Shown: in pieces, positions 26,201-39,137 of the stretch | How positions within the stretch are numbered: position 1 is the stretch's first letter | Layout of the letters: the number at the start of each line of letters is the position of its first letter | Origin: Emergomyces orientalis | Taxonomy: Eukaryota; Ascomycota; Eurotiomycetes; Onygenales; Ajellomycetaceae | DNA: 64,000 bases | NCBI GenBank assembly: GCA_002110485.1 | Contig: MOWL01000008.1 | Coordinates: 124,001 to 188,000, forward strand | Direction of reading: 5' to 3' | Translations under genes and position numbers: made by a program | The notes under the pieces: model-generated | What the model saw: only the letters and a program-made list of their open reading frames with translations | What the model was told of the DNA's origin: nothing | Database searches by the model: none

Positions 26201-27941
26201 AATCTCATCCCATTTGGCAGCTCGAGATCTCCCCGCCTCTAAACGAAAATATAAAGTTTTGGCGGAGTATTCGTGGTTGGAATCCTATCAGGAGAGTTGT
26301 CATGACTCACGACCTGTCAGCAGATTGCCAAGAACCATGAAATATCTGGTCAACCAATCTTCCAATCAGAAGAATTACGAGAGGAGGCCCAGCTGTATCT
26401 TAAAAAAGCCTCGACTCTTACTTCTTGAACCTCCTCCTCTGATATCTGGGCAATGAAAATAGGATGGTAGACTTGACGTGAATATCGCAAGCCAACTAAA
26501 TCACGGCCTTCCAACCAACGCAAAATATGAGAGCTGTTCTCTCTTCCCCTTGTGTGTCATCCCCTGCTCAAGTGTACAGTAATACTTACCACTAGCCACC
26601 TTTTCCCCGCAACAAAACCAACATCTTTCCCCTTGCATGTATCCTCCGTCCAAGTCTGCCAGGTTCGCTTTGTCCAGAAGTGAGATCATCAAAACCTAAC
26701 CTTTGCTCCGGCTGTTTGATCGGGACTTCACCGGTGTTCCGAAGTCTACCTAACATGGGCAAACTACCCCTACGTGCGGGGGAAGTAATGTACGAACGAT
26801 GCATGTCATTAATTCAGGCGCATAATGCGACGTGCATTTATGCCAATGAGTATTCGGGAGTAACGGCTGCTATTTTCGGGGTTTGGGAAATTTTGCTTTT
26901 TTTGCGGCTGACAACTAGACCCCGTGATTTGGCTTGGATGGAAAAGGCATGCACATCGTGGTTGGATTAGGATGGAAGAAGTTTTCGCGGCTGCATTTAA
27001 AAATAATACTGCATCGCATAACTGCGTCATCTTTTGCAGTGGCTCGTTGCTGTGGTGGGGTGGGGGACAAATAAGATTGGTTTGATGGGAGGAGTTTGTT
27101 GCGACTCAGGCGATAATCAGCTGTGGCCCGCCACAGAGAGCGTTTTTGCTGGCCCAAATTTTTAGGGCTGATTATTCATCAATTGGGCTTGACTGCTTTC
27201 AGTTAGTGATTTTAGGCTCGGTGTTGAAATAGAATCGGGGACCCACTCCCGAGGACGGCGATTGGCTCTGATTTTTGGTGCCAAATCATGTTAGATTGGT
27301 GTCAAGTGGGGGGCTGCAGGGATAATAAATACTACAAGATGCCTCGCCAAAAATTTTGAACCTTTGGCGAGGCACTGTAGGACTCTGGTTGGTCAACCTT
27401 ATCTCCACCCTGCGCCCTGAAGCGGTAAACTTTTGGTAGCTGTATTTAAGGTTGACTTGACTTCCTACGGCGGAATTCGTATTGAGACGCTGGCCCCAGG
27501 TAGTGACTGGGGGAGCGACCGGGACAAGACGGCGCTTACTTGTGCTGTCCATTACATTAAGATTGGGGTTGCATTAGGAGGTTGATATACTAAGAACACT
27601 ACACATGTTAGCTTAGGCTCGGTGAGAGAGAAAAGGTCAAAAGGAAAACACGAGAGTAGGCAGCGTGGCTAAATTCATCAGTTGTGGAATTCAAAGCCAG
27701 CCAGGACGAGAATGAAACCAATGTATCAATTAAAAATAACTAATTCGTGCGTTCACACAACCACACTTATATATGCAAGAAAGAATATTCCCATCCCGTA
27801 TAGGCGCCGAGCTAGTTGATATCACAACCGAAGCCCCAGAAAAAAGAAATAGAAAAATAGAAAATCATCAGTTCGTCTCAATATCTCCCCTCCACCCGGC
27901 CCCCTCCATTCCCTCCCCCAACGCGCCCCTGCCCAATTCGC
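23251..27941. other. Intergenic region, no supportable gene
   Basis: About 4.7 kb between the promoter of the spermidine synthase gene and the 3' end of the bZIP gene. It contains a C-rich tract at 24182-24214. Several short ORFs (for example a 120-codon frame at 26094-26456 overlapped by another at 26122-26340) have no recognisable content. I cannot exclude a small spliced gene or an old transposon relic, but nothing in the sequence supports one. Confidence 0.4.
24182..24214 (+). repeat. C-rich CCCCCCT-type tract
   Basis: Regular CCCCTCCC units form a homopyrimidine run in intergenic DNA. It is followed by an A-rich segment with CAAACC-like units. Confidence 0.75.
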
Positions 27942-28762
27942 CTACAGGCCATCGTAGGCAGGGCTGTATGTTGTTTGATCGCTATTCATCTTTAATGCCT
28001 CCTTTTCAAAATAATATTGCGGACTGGAAGCTGACATAGGATACGGGACGATGTCGAACTTGTCGGGCGTTAGAATTTCATCAATCGTGCCGTCGGTCGC
28101 TGATCTTAGGAGGTCAAGTTCTGTAGTTAACTGTTGGATGCGACTGTTTAGCTGTTGGACTTCGCCAGTTCGTTGGTGATAGGATTGAAGCAGATTTTGA
28201 TGTTTGCTGTGAAGATCCTGTAGTTTATTTTCGAGACTCTTGAGGTGCCTTTCCTTTCGTTCTCGGAAAGCACGTTGAGATGCTCTATTTTGGGCACGCC
28301 GTCTCTTTGAATTCGGAGAAGTAGTCAGCCATATATAAAGGAAGCAATTCGGTATGTGGATTCAATTGAACGTCAATTCTTACAAGGTGCATATTGGATA
28401 CATTCTCCTTGTCTTTTGAATTCTTCGGTTTACTTCGTCTTCGATCGTGCTCATCAAGTGTCGTTGAACCAATATATTCTACAGGAATCTTCCCTGCCAT
28501 GGGAGCATAAATAGGGGTTGTGTGATTGCCAAATGGAAACATATCATATGAACTCTCCATGTTTGTGTACATTGGAAATGTCATCATTCCCTAACCACAT
28601 TTATCAGTTCAGAAGCCAGCCTGAAATGTATGATTGAGGCAGGCTTACGTTGGGAGATGTGGGGCTGGATAGATCTGAAGCGCTCTCCGCTGGATCCCCA
28701 CTGAAAGGAAGCTGTGGTATTTCAGGAGAACGGGGAGGCGAGGCCATGAACCTGTAATCCAT
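27942..28762 (-). CDS. bZIP transcription factor, AP-1/Yap-like
   Basis: Predicted sequence-specific nuclear DNA-binding protein that dimerises through a leucine zipper. Three exons on the minus strand join in phase: 28762-28649, 28590-28402 and 28304-27942, giving 221 residues. Exon 1 encodes MDYRFMASPPRSPEIPQLPF and a Ser/Pro-rich segment. The basic region starts exactly at exon 3 with RRRAQNRASQRAFRERKERH (residues 102-121), matching the Yap-family NRxxQRxFRxRK pattern. The zipper and its coiled-coil extension (LKSLENKLQDLHSKHQNLLQ) and a 40-residue tail follow. I see no Cys-rich redox domain of the Yap1 type. The exon 2/3 junction (donor GTATCC, acceptor CAAAG) was chosen because it joins a lysine-rich stretch to the basic region in phase; other acceptors nearby are possible. 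The biological role cannot be named from sequence. Confidence 0.87.
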
Positions 28763-31700
28763 TGTCAATGTGGATGAGGTGGCAGTATCCCAAATGTGCT
28801 ATGACGAAGTCAATGTGGAACTGTAGGGGTAATCAATGCTCTGTGAGACTGATGGTCAAATAGCACGAAACATGAAGATGACAATTAAATAGCAAAAGAC
28901 AGAAAGGGTCTTCAATATAATATAAGCGAATTTCTCCACAAAACCTTCCTCGCGATTTCTAGGAATACCCACCCCCTACTATCTTGATGCCGAAAATATC
29001 ACAGCTCATTCCAATTCTTGGCCCCGTGCACTAATAAGTTAAGAAACTATTTACGCTGACCGCGTTGTCAGGGATATTTTTAGTGATTGTTGGCATGACT
29101 CGGCGTCCCGTGAAATTGGCAAGATTTCCCAGGCACATAAGAAAAGTTCTGGCTAACTTCTGCCGAGGTGGGTAAAGAGAGCACAAATTAGATGATATAA
29201 TTCGAGCGGATGTCATTGGTAACACATCATGGATGTTTGGTCTGTGCCATGTCATAGTCTCTCCCTGCTGAGTGATGTTCTCTGAGGAATATTATTGGCC
29301 TATAGCTTTCATTTTCTGTTGCGGGATGAAGCAGAGTTCAATTATCCCCTCACCCCTCTCCAAGAACGTGATCGGTTACCTACGCGGTTCGAAGTTTGTA
29401 AACCCCTCCTCGAGACAAGCTTTCAATCCCATCAACATGGACCTGGAGAGCCTTTCCTCCTTTGAAAGCGGGAACACACCGGGGCTACAAACAGGTGTAA
29501 AACCTTAGTAGAATCTAGAGAAAATTTCTTCATTATTTTGTGAACGAAATGCCTTTGACTGAGCGCAGTACTACACTGGCCATGGATACCAAAAATCGCT
29601 GATGACGTTCCTCCATTTCCCTTTTTCGGAATTACTGTTAGCCGTTGCTGCGGGCCCCAGCACTCTAAAACATCGGGGATACTCGAGTGTTGCTTGAGAG
29701 ATGACTTAGTAGATATTCTTTGGAGAGGACATCACGCAATTCTGAACATAGCATAAGTTTCTGCATCTAACTCACAAATTTTATGATGACTAACAAGTGG
29801 GCGCTGCAAACTTCTTCTAGAGCTAATGGTTATGCACTCATAGCTTCGGCAGCCTGAAATCGACATTAAAATACTAGAAACGCCTGCCCTGAGAGCATTT
29901 TGTATGATGTCACGATTCAGAGAAGATATTGGTTTAGAAAATGCAATGACCAATATTCCTGGGTGAATGCGGTAAACTCGAACTCCAGAAATTAATTTAG
30001 AGCGCTCGTTTTCCTCGACTCGCATTGAACTTGCTTGTCTGTCTCCCACTCCTTGAAGCCTTTGGTAACTACTAACTAGACATAGAGCATGCATAATCCG
30101 CACCGAATCTGAGAATTCTTAGTACGAAGGGAAAGGGCCAGTTTCTAGAGTCGATCTGCCCCACATTTCCAGTCCAAAAAGGCTTCTTGCGTTTTTCAAT
30201 TGCTCTCTATGCCATGGTAATCAGAATGCATAGAAGAAAGACTTTAGTTTTTCAAAATGGTCGCACTGAATTTTTTTGCCATGATATATAGTTGGGCGGA
30301 CAGTTGACTTTCTTGGATCTTTCAAGCCCCACCAGCCAGGGTGGAGCATGGAAACATATTATTGGCCGCTAGGAAAGCCAAAAAACAGCGGGATGTTGGT
30401 GTAACCATGCGAAGGGTAAAACGTGCAAGTTGCAACTGTGTGCTTTTAGTGTAATTAGATATCGGATGGTAGATTCTAAACACGAACATGCAGCCATCTC
30501 TAACAACCAACCCTAGAAAAAATTGTGCACGTGAATGATCATTATTCCTGGCAAAAGACGGCCAATTGTGGTTGGCGATATACAGATGCCCCCCCCCGGG
30601 CGGCGTAAGGCTGACACTCGGACCATGCATTCAGATCTGCTTAAAATAGCATTGAAATTCCATGCGTTGGGGCTGTTATTTTTCAGGGAGAGACCTGTTA
30701 ACGGGCATTCTCACTTACAATAAAGAGAGGATATTCGTTCCCCGAAGCCCCGAGCAATCGTATCGGCACTACGGAGGCTACCCAACCCCCAATCCTTCTC
30801 GGAGGGCAACCGTACTTGTGGGGGCGGCTTGAGTCAACATCTTGATTGCCAGTGAGAGAGAAATCGAGTGATCTTCAAACTAGGCTCATGGCTGCATTAT
30901 CCGGTAACCGCTTTTGTCCACTAAATTGTTTGACGTAAGCATGTCATGAAACGATTCGGGGCCCAGTCAGCAGCCTATATTTTAGTCAGCCACCCTAGAC
31001 CTCGGGGATGGACCAATTACGCCCCGTCCACACAAGCCATGCCCCTCAATACACCCCAAGAATACGACGGCGGAACCAGAAGTTGAAGAAATAATGAGCT
31101 GGCAACCTATTTATCAAGGATATGTGGATTGTGGGAACGCAAGGATAGCGTTCGGCGTTCCAAATTGACAGTTCTGCTGCCAATGCGCGTTGGCCCTGGT
31201 GCTTGGCTCTACCGCGAAGGTTGACAATAAAATATTATGCCGCTTGAATCATGGGAACTGCGGGACACTGTGCTGTACCTAGGTAGGCATTATCGACAGG
31301 ACTCTGTTTCGGAGATGCAGCCTTTGAGTATAGCCACTTACTGGGCTAAACAAGCCTAGATTGGAAGTTCGATGTTTCCAAGCTTTCTTGTGGATAGTAT
31401 ATATGCGTGGCAGCCCCCAAAACCAAAATACCTAATACGAACATAGATTGTTGGCTACGTTTGGAATCAGTATTTTTGGGTGGAGAAAAGGGGACAGGAG
31501 CGGGGATGGCCCAGTATTGCGCTACCCGAAAACTGCCTCACCGTGTTTATTTCTTCCAGTAGGGAATTTGTGACCTGACATACTCTGGCCATTTTCCGAT
31601 GCCGCCATTGTCTCCGAACTGTGAGGTTTCTCCAGTCGTTCCTAGTCTCCGCAGTTTTTTGGAAACTGTTCGAAATCTTATCTCTTCTATCAGGCCTACT

Positions 31701-34700
31701 CATTCTCTAATGATGGTATTACGCTGATCTTTTATTGGCGTAAGCCACTGTTTGAATCCTTTTAAATGGCCCTTTGGCATGATCTTTCGGTACCCATCAA
31801 TATGGTTTCGATGAAAACCTTGAATTAAATATCTACCTATCGCCGACCTTCTGGGAATGAAATGGGGCATTACTCGCCAGGGGTGTGGGGTTATTGTGGA
31901 GCGAGCGCTTCTGAGAAGGGAAGAAAGGACGGAAATACGAGTAACCCCATTTTCGGAAGAAATGGCTGTTTTATTCTAATAGTATGAGGGTGAATTGCGA
32001 CTTTCATGGGAGGCTCTGTTGAATGTGGCTAACTTTGGAAACCTCCTGCAGGCTATATAGACTGGACGTGTATTGACACCCGAGGAGAGCAAAGTAGATG
32101 CCAGGCATCCGTAGCCTACGGCAACAATGTTGAACATCGCATGACAGAAAAACAAGAAGATTAGCCATGGAACTGATTGAAGGTAAAAATAAACGGACCC
32201 AGAAGACGTTCCAACAGGATCAACAGCATCAAAGCCTCGAGTCTGAAATGCCAGAGCCCCAGAGCCCCAGAGACCCAAATAAACTTCCCGTACTACTGGG
32301 GGGGGACATCAGTGCTTCTCTTGGAATTTGTCGAGATTCCATGAGTTCAAAACCTTATACATCATTTGACACCTGCTCTATCCATTCCCTCGCCTTTACC
32401 TGCGTGTGTACATGAAAGTGGGCCGAACCCCGAGCCCCAAACCTTTTCTAATGAATAGTTTTGAGAAATAGTCGTTTTTGGGGTTGGAGGTACTGAGCCA
32501 GCGAGCGTCCCCGCTGCTTGAGACATGAGAGCATGGACATCAGCTAGATTAACCACACTCGAGCTGCTCATACGAAAGACTGAAACGCGCCGCGAGCGTT
32601 GTAGCATTGCACTACACAGCAACCTGTATTATGCATGCTTGAAGCGGGAGATTCGCTGTTGTTGTTGGCTATCAGGTGCTGAGCGAGTTGGGAAGCTTCC
32701 ATAGCTTCGAGGCTATTCTCCTTCGATTAACCTGCTCTTAACTTCCCCCATTCCCCCACAGCAGTAGACTCTCTCTGCTCGTGATGTCGAGAGCGATCCG
32801 AACGCTCAGTATTTGTCACTGCCAATCACCGTGAAAAAAGTTGGATTGTACTGGTCATTAACGGCGCACATCAAATTGAAACAATCTTCGGTACATTTGA
32901 CTCTCAGTTTCGTTATAATGGCATTTCTTTTCGTCGTCGGTTTGGTAATACCAGAAGTCAACTATCCTGACGGAAACATGGTTATATGTATGTTTGTATA
33001 TCTTGAACCCATTTATTTATTGTGGATTTTTTATTTTTAATATCTTTTTGTGGCCCACCCATCTTCTTCAAATGCTACGGCATTTGAGTATAGTCAAGAT
33101 ATTCCTGGTATACAGCCCCTTTTGCTGCCAGAGGAAAGGGTGAAATTCTTTCACACCGTGAGCGTGCAAGATATACAACCGACCGCACGCTGATAAAATC
33201 ATCGAATGAGGGAGATCTCGAAAATGGGAGCGGTTGTGTTATTGCGGCCTATGGCGACGTTAGAGAATATCTTTATCGGGTCCTTTGGCGGCCGAACGAA
33301 CTGCCCTGGGTCCATAATAAAGGGCATGTTGTTCGCCTACTATTTCCATATCGCACTCTGGGCCAGTAAAGACTAACCTGCCGCTCGGATTTGACTGCAA
33401 TCATATTCGGAAAACGCCCCGATTATGAAAAGTGTGCTGAGGCCAGTGACTATTAGGACGCACCTAAACTTACCAATGCAGCACTGGGGTAAAGCAAGGG
33501 GATTTCCTAAAAGTGGGAACGGCTGGAAGTAATTACTAGAGGGAGATAAGCCGGTAGAATAGAAATAATATACGCTGAGTAGGTTACCAATGAGAGGCGG
33601 AACAGCTAGTTTCAGCATCTCCAGCTGAAGGGTTGCATGGTTGGAAGACCTGTGCCTGGTACAAGAAATGATCATTCTTTTCCAAACTAACATGAAACCA
33701 GATTTCAATTGATATTAGTCAACTGACAGATAGGGCTTGGGATGCTCCCAATCCAACAATGTTAAGATAGACAGTTCCTAGAGCTTCAGGGAGAGCTAAC
33801 CGCCCATCAGACAATCTCCGCCAGTCGATGAGCGGTTTGTCGACTTTTGTGCGGGAATGGCTGAGCGGAGGTCTGAATTGGCCAAGTGAGGAGGGTACAA
33901 ATACTATTTCAATACATAAAACATAAAATAGTTAGGGTGTTTGTTGAAGTATAGAAATATCCATCTTTTTCTCCCTTAGAAGCTTCTCTGTAGACTTGTA
34001 AATTCATATTCTCAGAATCGTCCACTGCAGACATGGCCACGCATGTAGGTAGGCCTGGGCTTCGGAATATCCAGAGGTGGCATGCTTGTTGCACTCTACT
34101 ACATGATATATGAGCAGATAGTGAGTCTTGGGTATATGTAAATAGCCGTTAATAACCTGCACCATTGTAGGGGAGAGAATGTGAAGTTTGCCGCAGCTGT
34201 GCGGGCTTCATTCAGATCCAAACCACCTGACACAATTTTATGCAGAAGAAACTTGGGCCTTTGATCGACCAATTCCCAAGTAATATTTCGACAACAATTA
34301 AAAGGCAGTTCGGGGGCAGCTATTGAATATTGAAGCATTTGTCGGTTCACGTTGCCCCAGAATATCAGGTGGTATTTAACGCGCTTTATGCTCTGCGTCG
34401 GGATTAGAAGTCAGTTAAATAGGAACAGAGTTTGCAATTAGTCCACGGAATTATCATTTGGGGAATCCTGGGCTCAGCTCTCAAAGAGCCAAATAGACCA
34501 CCTGCATCAGCCAACATTACTGTATTTAGTTAGTATAGTCCTGAGGTCTGATTAACATTTTGGGAAGCTCAACTCGGGCACCAGCAGGCAAGAGAGGTGC
34601 AGGGGGCGTTGATGCGGACCTATCGGAAATCGAAGATCTCTCTTCGGGCAACGGCGCTTATAAATTATTATGATGGGCTCAATATTTTTCAAAAGGAATA

Positions 34701-37000
34701 ACATGCATGTAAGAAAATAGTATGCAAGCAAGGTGAAGTGTCTAAGTCTCGATTGTCACGGGGATAACAAAAATCAATGGTAAACTGTCCCCGCGCACTG
34801 TGACAGTAAATATGTTGTTTGGAAGCGGGAGGATGAAGGCAGAGAGGGAAAAACGGAGGGGTAGGTAGACACCACCAGAATCGCCGATTTTCAGAAGCAT
34901 TCATGGATGATGGTGCAGCCCGCGCTTTCGACGCGTTTCACGGCCTCCCAGTACACTGAATGCGACACATGGCCGATGCATGCGACGGCAGGTTTACCTG
35001 GTCATAGGGGAAGAAATCGATCTCTCTTTGTTTTTCTGCAAGCTGGGGATGAGGAGTGGGCAATGGCGAAAAGGAAGGAAAAAGCCTAACAATATTGGTA
35101 GAAAGATCCACAGAGCAGTGTGATCTGCCTACCAATTCATATACTCCACACAATAGTTATGGAAATTTGCGGCTTGTTCCTTTTGCTAAAACGGTTGGAG
35201 GTTGCTTATTATTAGCGAAAGGGTCTTCCCCCAACTATGACAGAGGGCCAGGCGCATTTGCACTAAGAGGGAGAAGAAAGATAATCGTCACGAGAACCAA
35301 GAGGGATGCATATGAAGTTGAGAATAATTCCAAGTGATCTAAACTCTCAAACAGCGAATTTAGAGGCGATAGCATCAGAAGTAATTTCTGTAAAGGGTAG
35401 ACAAAATATATATCTTCGGAAGATGAAGAAAAAAGCAAGAGCCCCACGAGTGAGCGAAGAGAGATCGAAAAGCATGGGCCTTACTCTCGAACTGTTTTCG
35501 CGGGACGTATCGGGTTTCCTATTTATGGGTTTGTTCAGGGTAGAAAAATGGCTGGGATTGAGATGAGATGAAAATATGACATCTCATCTTGGCATCCGCC
35601 AATCCATGTCCAGCTAAACTGTAACGTTGTTTCAGAGTCGCCAACCCATGATCGCCCAAACCGGAAGCAACCGCGAGCAGAGCTATACGAACGCGAGAGA
35701 CTGTGGTTTTCTTTGACGAGGCATCTGAATTGAATTGTCAAGATGAAAATTCGCCCGTTTTTTCTCTTCCTATGTTTATGCATGTACAGTAGTTACAGTA
35801 GCAGAGCTTGGTTGCTCCATTGAATATCGACTGTTTGTTCCGCAGTTTAACATTGGCTCTTTTATAAAGTCTATGAACAAGGCAGGGATATGCACGATGC
35901 CCGATATCGGCCAACTTGAACTGAGCTGCCATCAAATTTCAAGCCTTCAAACAGTCGAACGACTTTGAGGTGGCGCAGGTACGAAATATAACTTCGAGGA
36001 TGGCGGACGAGAAAAAAGATGGAAAGAAATAAAGCAACTCCCTTGTGGCAAGAAATTTTTTCTTCTTTGGGAGTTTAGAACCACATGGACCATTGACCGG
36101 AACCCCCAATAATAGCTACGCATTCAGCTATGCTTGATAGTTTTCAAAAGCCCTCCATGCCAAAGAAAAATACTAGTCGAAAAAATACAGAGAAACGAAA
36201 GACCCTTCCAAAAATAAAAAATAAAAATAAAACAAATAAATAATAAAAGGGGGGAGGGCACCTAGGTAGGCAACTGAGAGTTGATTTAAAAGCCCCACAG
36301 AGGCTCAGGATGTAAATGGATGATCTCTTGCCTCAATTTTTTTATTTTCACTGGTTTTTCCAGGCCTATCAAGTACCTGATACTCAAACAGAAAAGGGCG
36401 CATTGAAGTGGAGAATAAAATGTGATTCTGCATATCTTTCTTGAGACAATAATACCTGAGGACATGGTGCATAAACGTGGCGGTCAGCTCTAACTAAAAT
36501 TCTTGGAGAGCGGATGCAAATAACGTCTTTTCATAGCTAGCGAGTTATTATTATGGGCCAAGATGCGCCAAACGGCTCCGCAGGCTCACCACCCGCCAGG
36601 AAACTTCAGGAATAGAGCAGTCGCTGTCTCCTGAAACACTGAACCCGTCTGGCAGCTGCCAAAGAAGCCAGCTCCTGAAAATCGTCAGCGGTTTAATTAT
36701 GGAGGCGTGGAGACTCTTCAGAGTCGGACTGGCTTAAGGGCGTCAATCCCTCGGCAAGAATCAGCCATACCGTTTGCTTCCTGTCCCAAGCTTGCCCGCT
36801 TTGTTTTTCTTTTTGTCGTTGTTTTCACTTTTCGTGTTTTCATATTTTTCATTGCGAGTTCCTTCTTCTGTGGGGTTTAAAATGCCCCAGTAATAATAAT
36901 GAGGGAAAAAAGGGTTTGCCGATGCCTTTTTGCCCGCCGCCATATGGTGAAATTACCAGTAGAAAGTTGACCATGCAAGGTAAACAGTTTTTGCTGACCA
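28763..37000. other. Large region without a supportable gene
   Basis: Over 8 kb of mixed-composition DNA with only short, overlapping, non-protein-like ORFs on both strands (for example 29732-30103 minus and 33373-33708 minus). No transposase, reverse transcriptase or integrase motif was visible, and no tRNA T-arm. ACCTAGGT occurs at 31277 and 36260. It could be regulatory DNA, non-coding transcripts, or old sequence worn beyond recognition. Confidence 0.4.
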
Positions 37001-37258
37001 TTCCATTGGCCTGACAATCATGGATGAATGATTGCGCTTGTCATTCATTGGTTGTGAATTTTTGAGTGATGAGTGATGCTTATCAAAACCTTACGAGGCC
37101 TCGACCAAACCACGAGAGGTAGCCGAAGCGAAGAAAATTCCACGAGACGGAAGATCCTTGGGTGCCCATTCCATTCCTGCGTAGTTGCGAATTTGTAATA
37201 CGTTGGACTGAATACTCTGTAAATGACGAAAATAAGAATGGTTTCTATATGGAAGATG

Positions 37259-37282
37259 ATTCATGATTCATGAATCATGAAT
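37259..37282. repeat. 24-bp perfect palindrome with AP-1/Gcn4-like half sites
   Basis: The 24 bases equal their own reverse complement and are built from overlapping TGATTCA and TGAATCA units; TGATTCA is a variant of the fungal bZIP site TGACTCA. The flanking bases are not complementary, so the palindrome ends there. Confidence 0.8.
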
Positions 37283-38416
37283 GGCATTATTTTGATGTGG
37301 AGCGAGGGAAACCACATGGGGACACCGGCACAGCAGGCACACCACATACATCCGCTTGGAGTCGCCTTTATTATCGCAAGATCGCCATGCAAAGCAAGCG
37401 ACATTTCTGGTTGGTGCTTGGGTTTCTTCTTTTTTCTTTCTTGCGTGTTTGGATGGATCCTCGACGCCTGCGTCCAGGGCTGGATTAGCGGGCCGAAAGG
37501 CTAATGCAGCTAAGATGCTAAGCCAATTGTTGGCCGTATTCGCACGAATGTTGCAGTGATAATGGGCGGTGGCTTTTATAGCGAACCTTAAGCATTCAGC
37601 AGCCATTCCCACCCAAGAACCAAGGTTCGATAATTAATGTTCCACGGATTGTTTCCGTCTGCGCCAGACGTCAACAGAGGAAACGTAGGACAGACAACAG
37701 TAGTCAACAGTAGTAAACGGGACAATAAAGACAGACAGGCTGATAGATAATATACAGCAGTGACAATTGAATAGTTATCCACTCACCCTGCTCCCTTTCT
37801 TCTCCAGCTCTAGCCAGTACCCTGAGGGTCGCGGGATGGAAATTTTCCGTGACTGAACCATGTTGGATGGGACTAGGGTACAACAGAGCCCACTCTCCGG
37901 ATTTCTGCTGGCCACATCCGCGGCTGGCACTAACAACAAACCCGCCGAATAATAACGACAAAGCTCGCTGCATTTCTTCGCCAACAATCATCACAGACTT
38001 CTTTCTTCTCAACAACAACAGCAGCAACAGCAACAGCAACAGCTCTTCTTTTTCTCGCTTTAATAATTCACTGTTGGCTTGTCGAAACCGGTGCCGCGTG
38101 AATGGGATCGCGTTGCGCAATTCGAACTCTTCTGCCAGAGTAGCCAGACATCGGGCGTCCCTTTATCTCCTCCGCGATCTCCAGCACGCCGCCAAATCCA
38201 ACCAGGAACTGGATTTCTCTGAAGTAACAGGTCCCTGACACAACGTCCAACCCGTTCCAATCGACAATTGAATGGCCTTATCCTATTCCTATCACATATT
38301 TTTCCCCCGACGTTACTGAACCCCGCAAAACCATTACTCTCGAACGGATCCCTGCTCGCCGTCCCCCAGGGTTCCCTTTTTGCGCTCTTCACTTACCCGT
38401 GTATATCGGATATATA

Positions 38417-38450
38417 AGAGCACAGAGCACGGAGCACGGAGCACAGAGCA
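38417..38450 (+). repeat. 7-bp tandem repeat, about five units
   Basis: Units AGAGCAC, AGAGCAC, GGAGCAC, GGAGCAC and AGAGCA follow one another without spacing, about 690 nt upstream of the G-alpha start codon. Confidence 0.85.
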
Positions 38451-39137
38451 TATGTTAGGCTAAACTTAAGGCTGTCAATTGTTACTCTTTTTTCTTTTTT
38501 TTCCGGTTTATTCGGACCCATTTTGCCTGGTGGTGCCGTGTTCACTGGGGGGATCGGAGCCGTGGGAGGAAGGCCATTGTCGTACACGGCTTGGTTACCC
38601 CACGAATATATACACCCCAGAGCTCTTGTGCCTGTGCCACTTGTATTCTGCGCTTTTGTCGTGACCGATACTTCCACGCATCCTATATCTGCTGTCCTAT
38701 TGCCGGTTTGTGCTGCCCCTTCCTACTGCCCCCGCGGCTAAGCGGAGCCAAATGTGACATTGTTTCGCTTCCCCGTGCTCACGCGCGGGCTTGGATTTTA
38801 CCTTGCATGCTAATTGAGCCATGGTGGGGATAGGGCTGTGGATCATAACAAATTCAATTATCCGGTAAGTTCGGGTCATGAACAGCGCTATTCGCAACAT
38901 ATTAACCTCTGGATCCTTCTTCACCTCCCCCACTCCGGATTCCCTTTACCTTCGGTTCTAAGGGGATCTATGGCCCCATAAAAAGGGGAAACCGGCGATT
39001 CAGACCCCTTCCCAAACTACCGGCCTTATGGCCTATCGATTTGGGAATTTGATAGGGGCTTTATTTTCATTCCTTCGTTATATAGGCTAATCATTTTTAT
39101 GTTCATATCGAAAGGTTCTCACTCTCGCGTATAAATC

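Larger units (their letters stand above)
37001..39137 (+). promoter_or_regulatory. Upstream region of the G-alpha gene
   Basis: About 2.1 kb upstream of the ATG at 39138. It contains a 24-bp perfect palindrome of TGATTCA/TGAATCA units (37259-37282), an AAC/AGC microsatellite near 38011-38042 and a five-unit 7-bp tandem repeat (38417-38450). No coding exon was recognised. How much of it is promoter or transcribed leader cannot be told. Confidence 0.35.

Noticed and set aside
26094..26456. 120-codon ORF overlapped by a 72-codon ORF on the same strand
   Set aside because: Composition is not protein-like, no family pattern is seen, and the two frames overlap without a clear real one.
29732..30103. 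123-codon minus-strand open frame
   Set aside because: No conserved motif, no partner exon and no plausible start context; consistent with chance in 10 kb of non-coding DNA.
33852..33911. Sequence GCGGGAATGGCTGAGCGG resembling the 5' part of a serine or leucine tRNA
   Set aside because: No anticodon arm, no T-arm with GGTTCGA-type loop and no matching acceptor strand follow within 90 nt.
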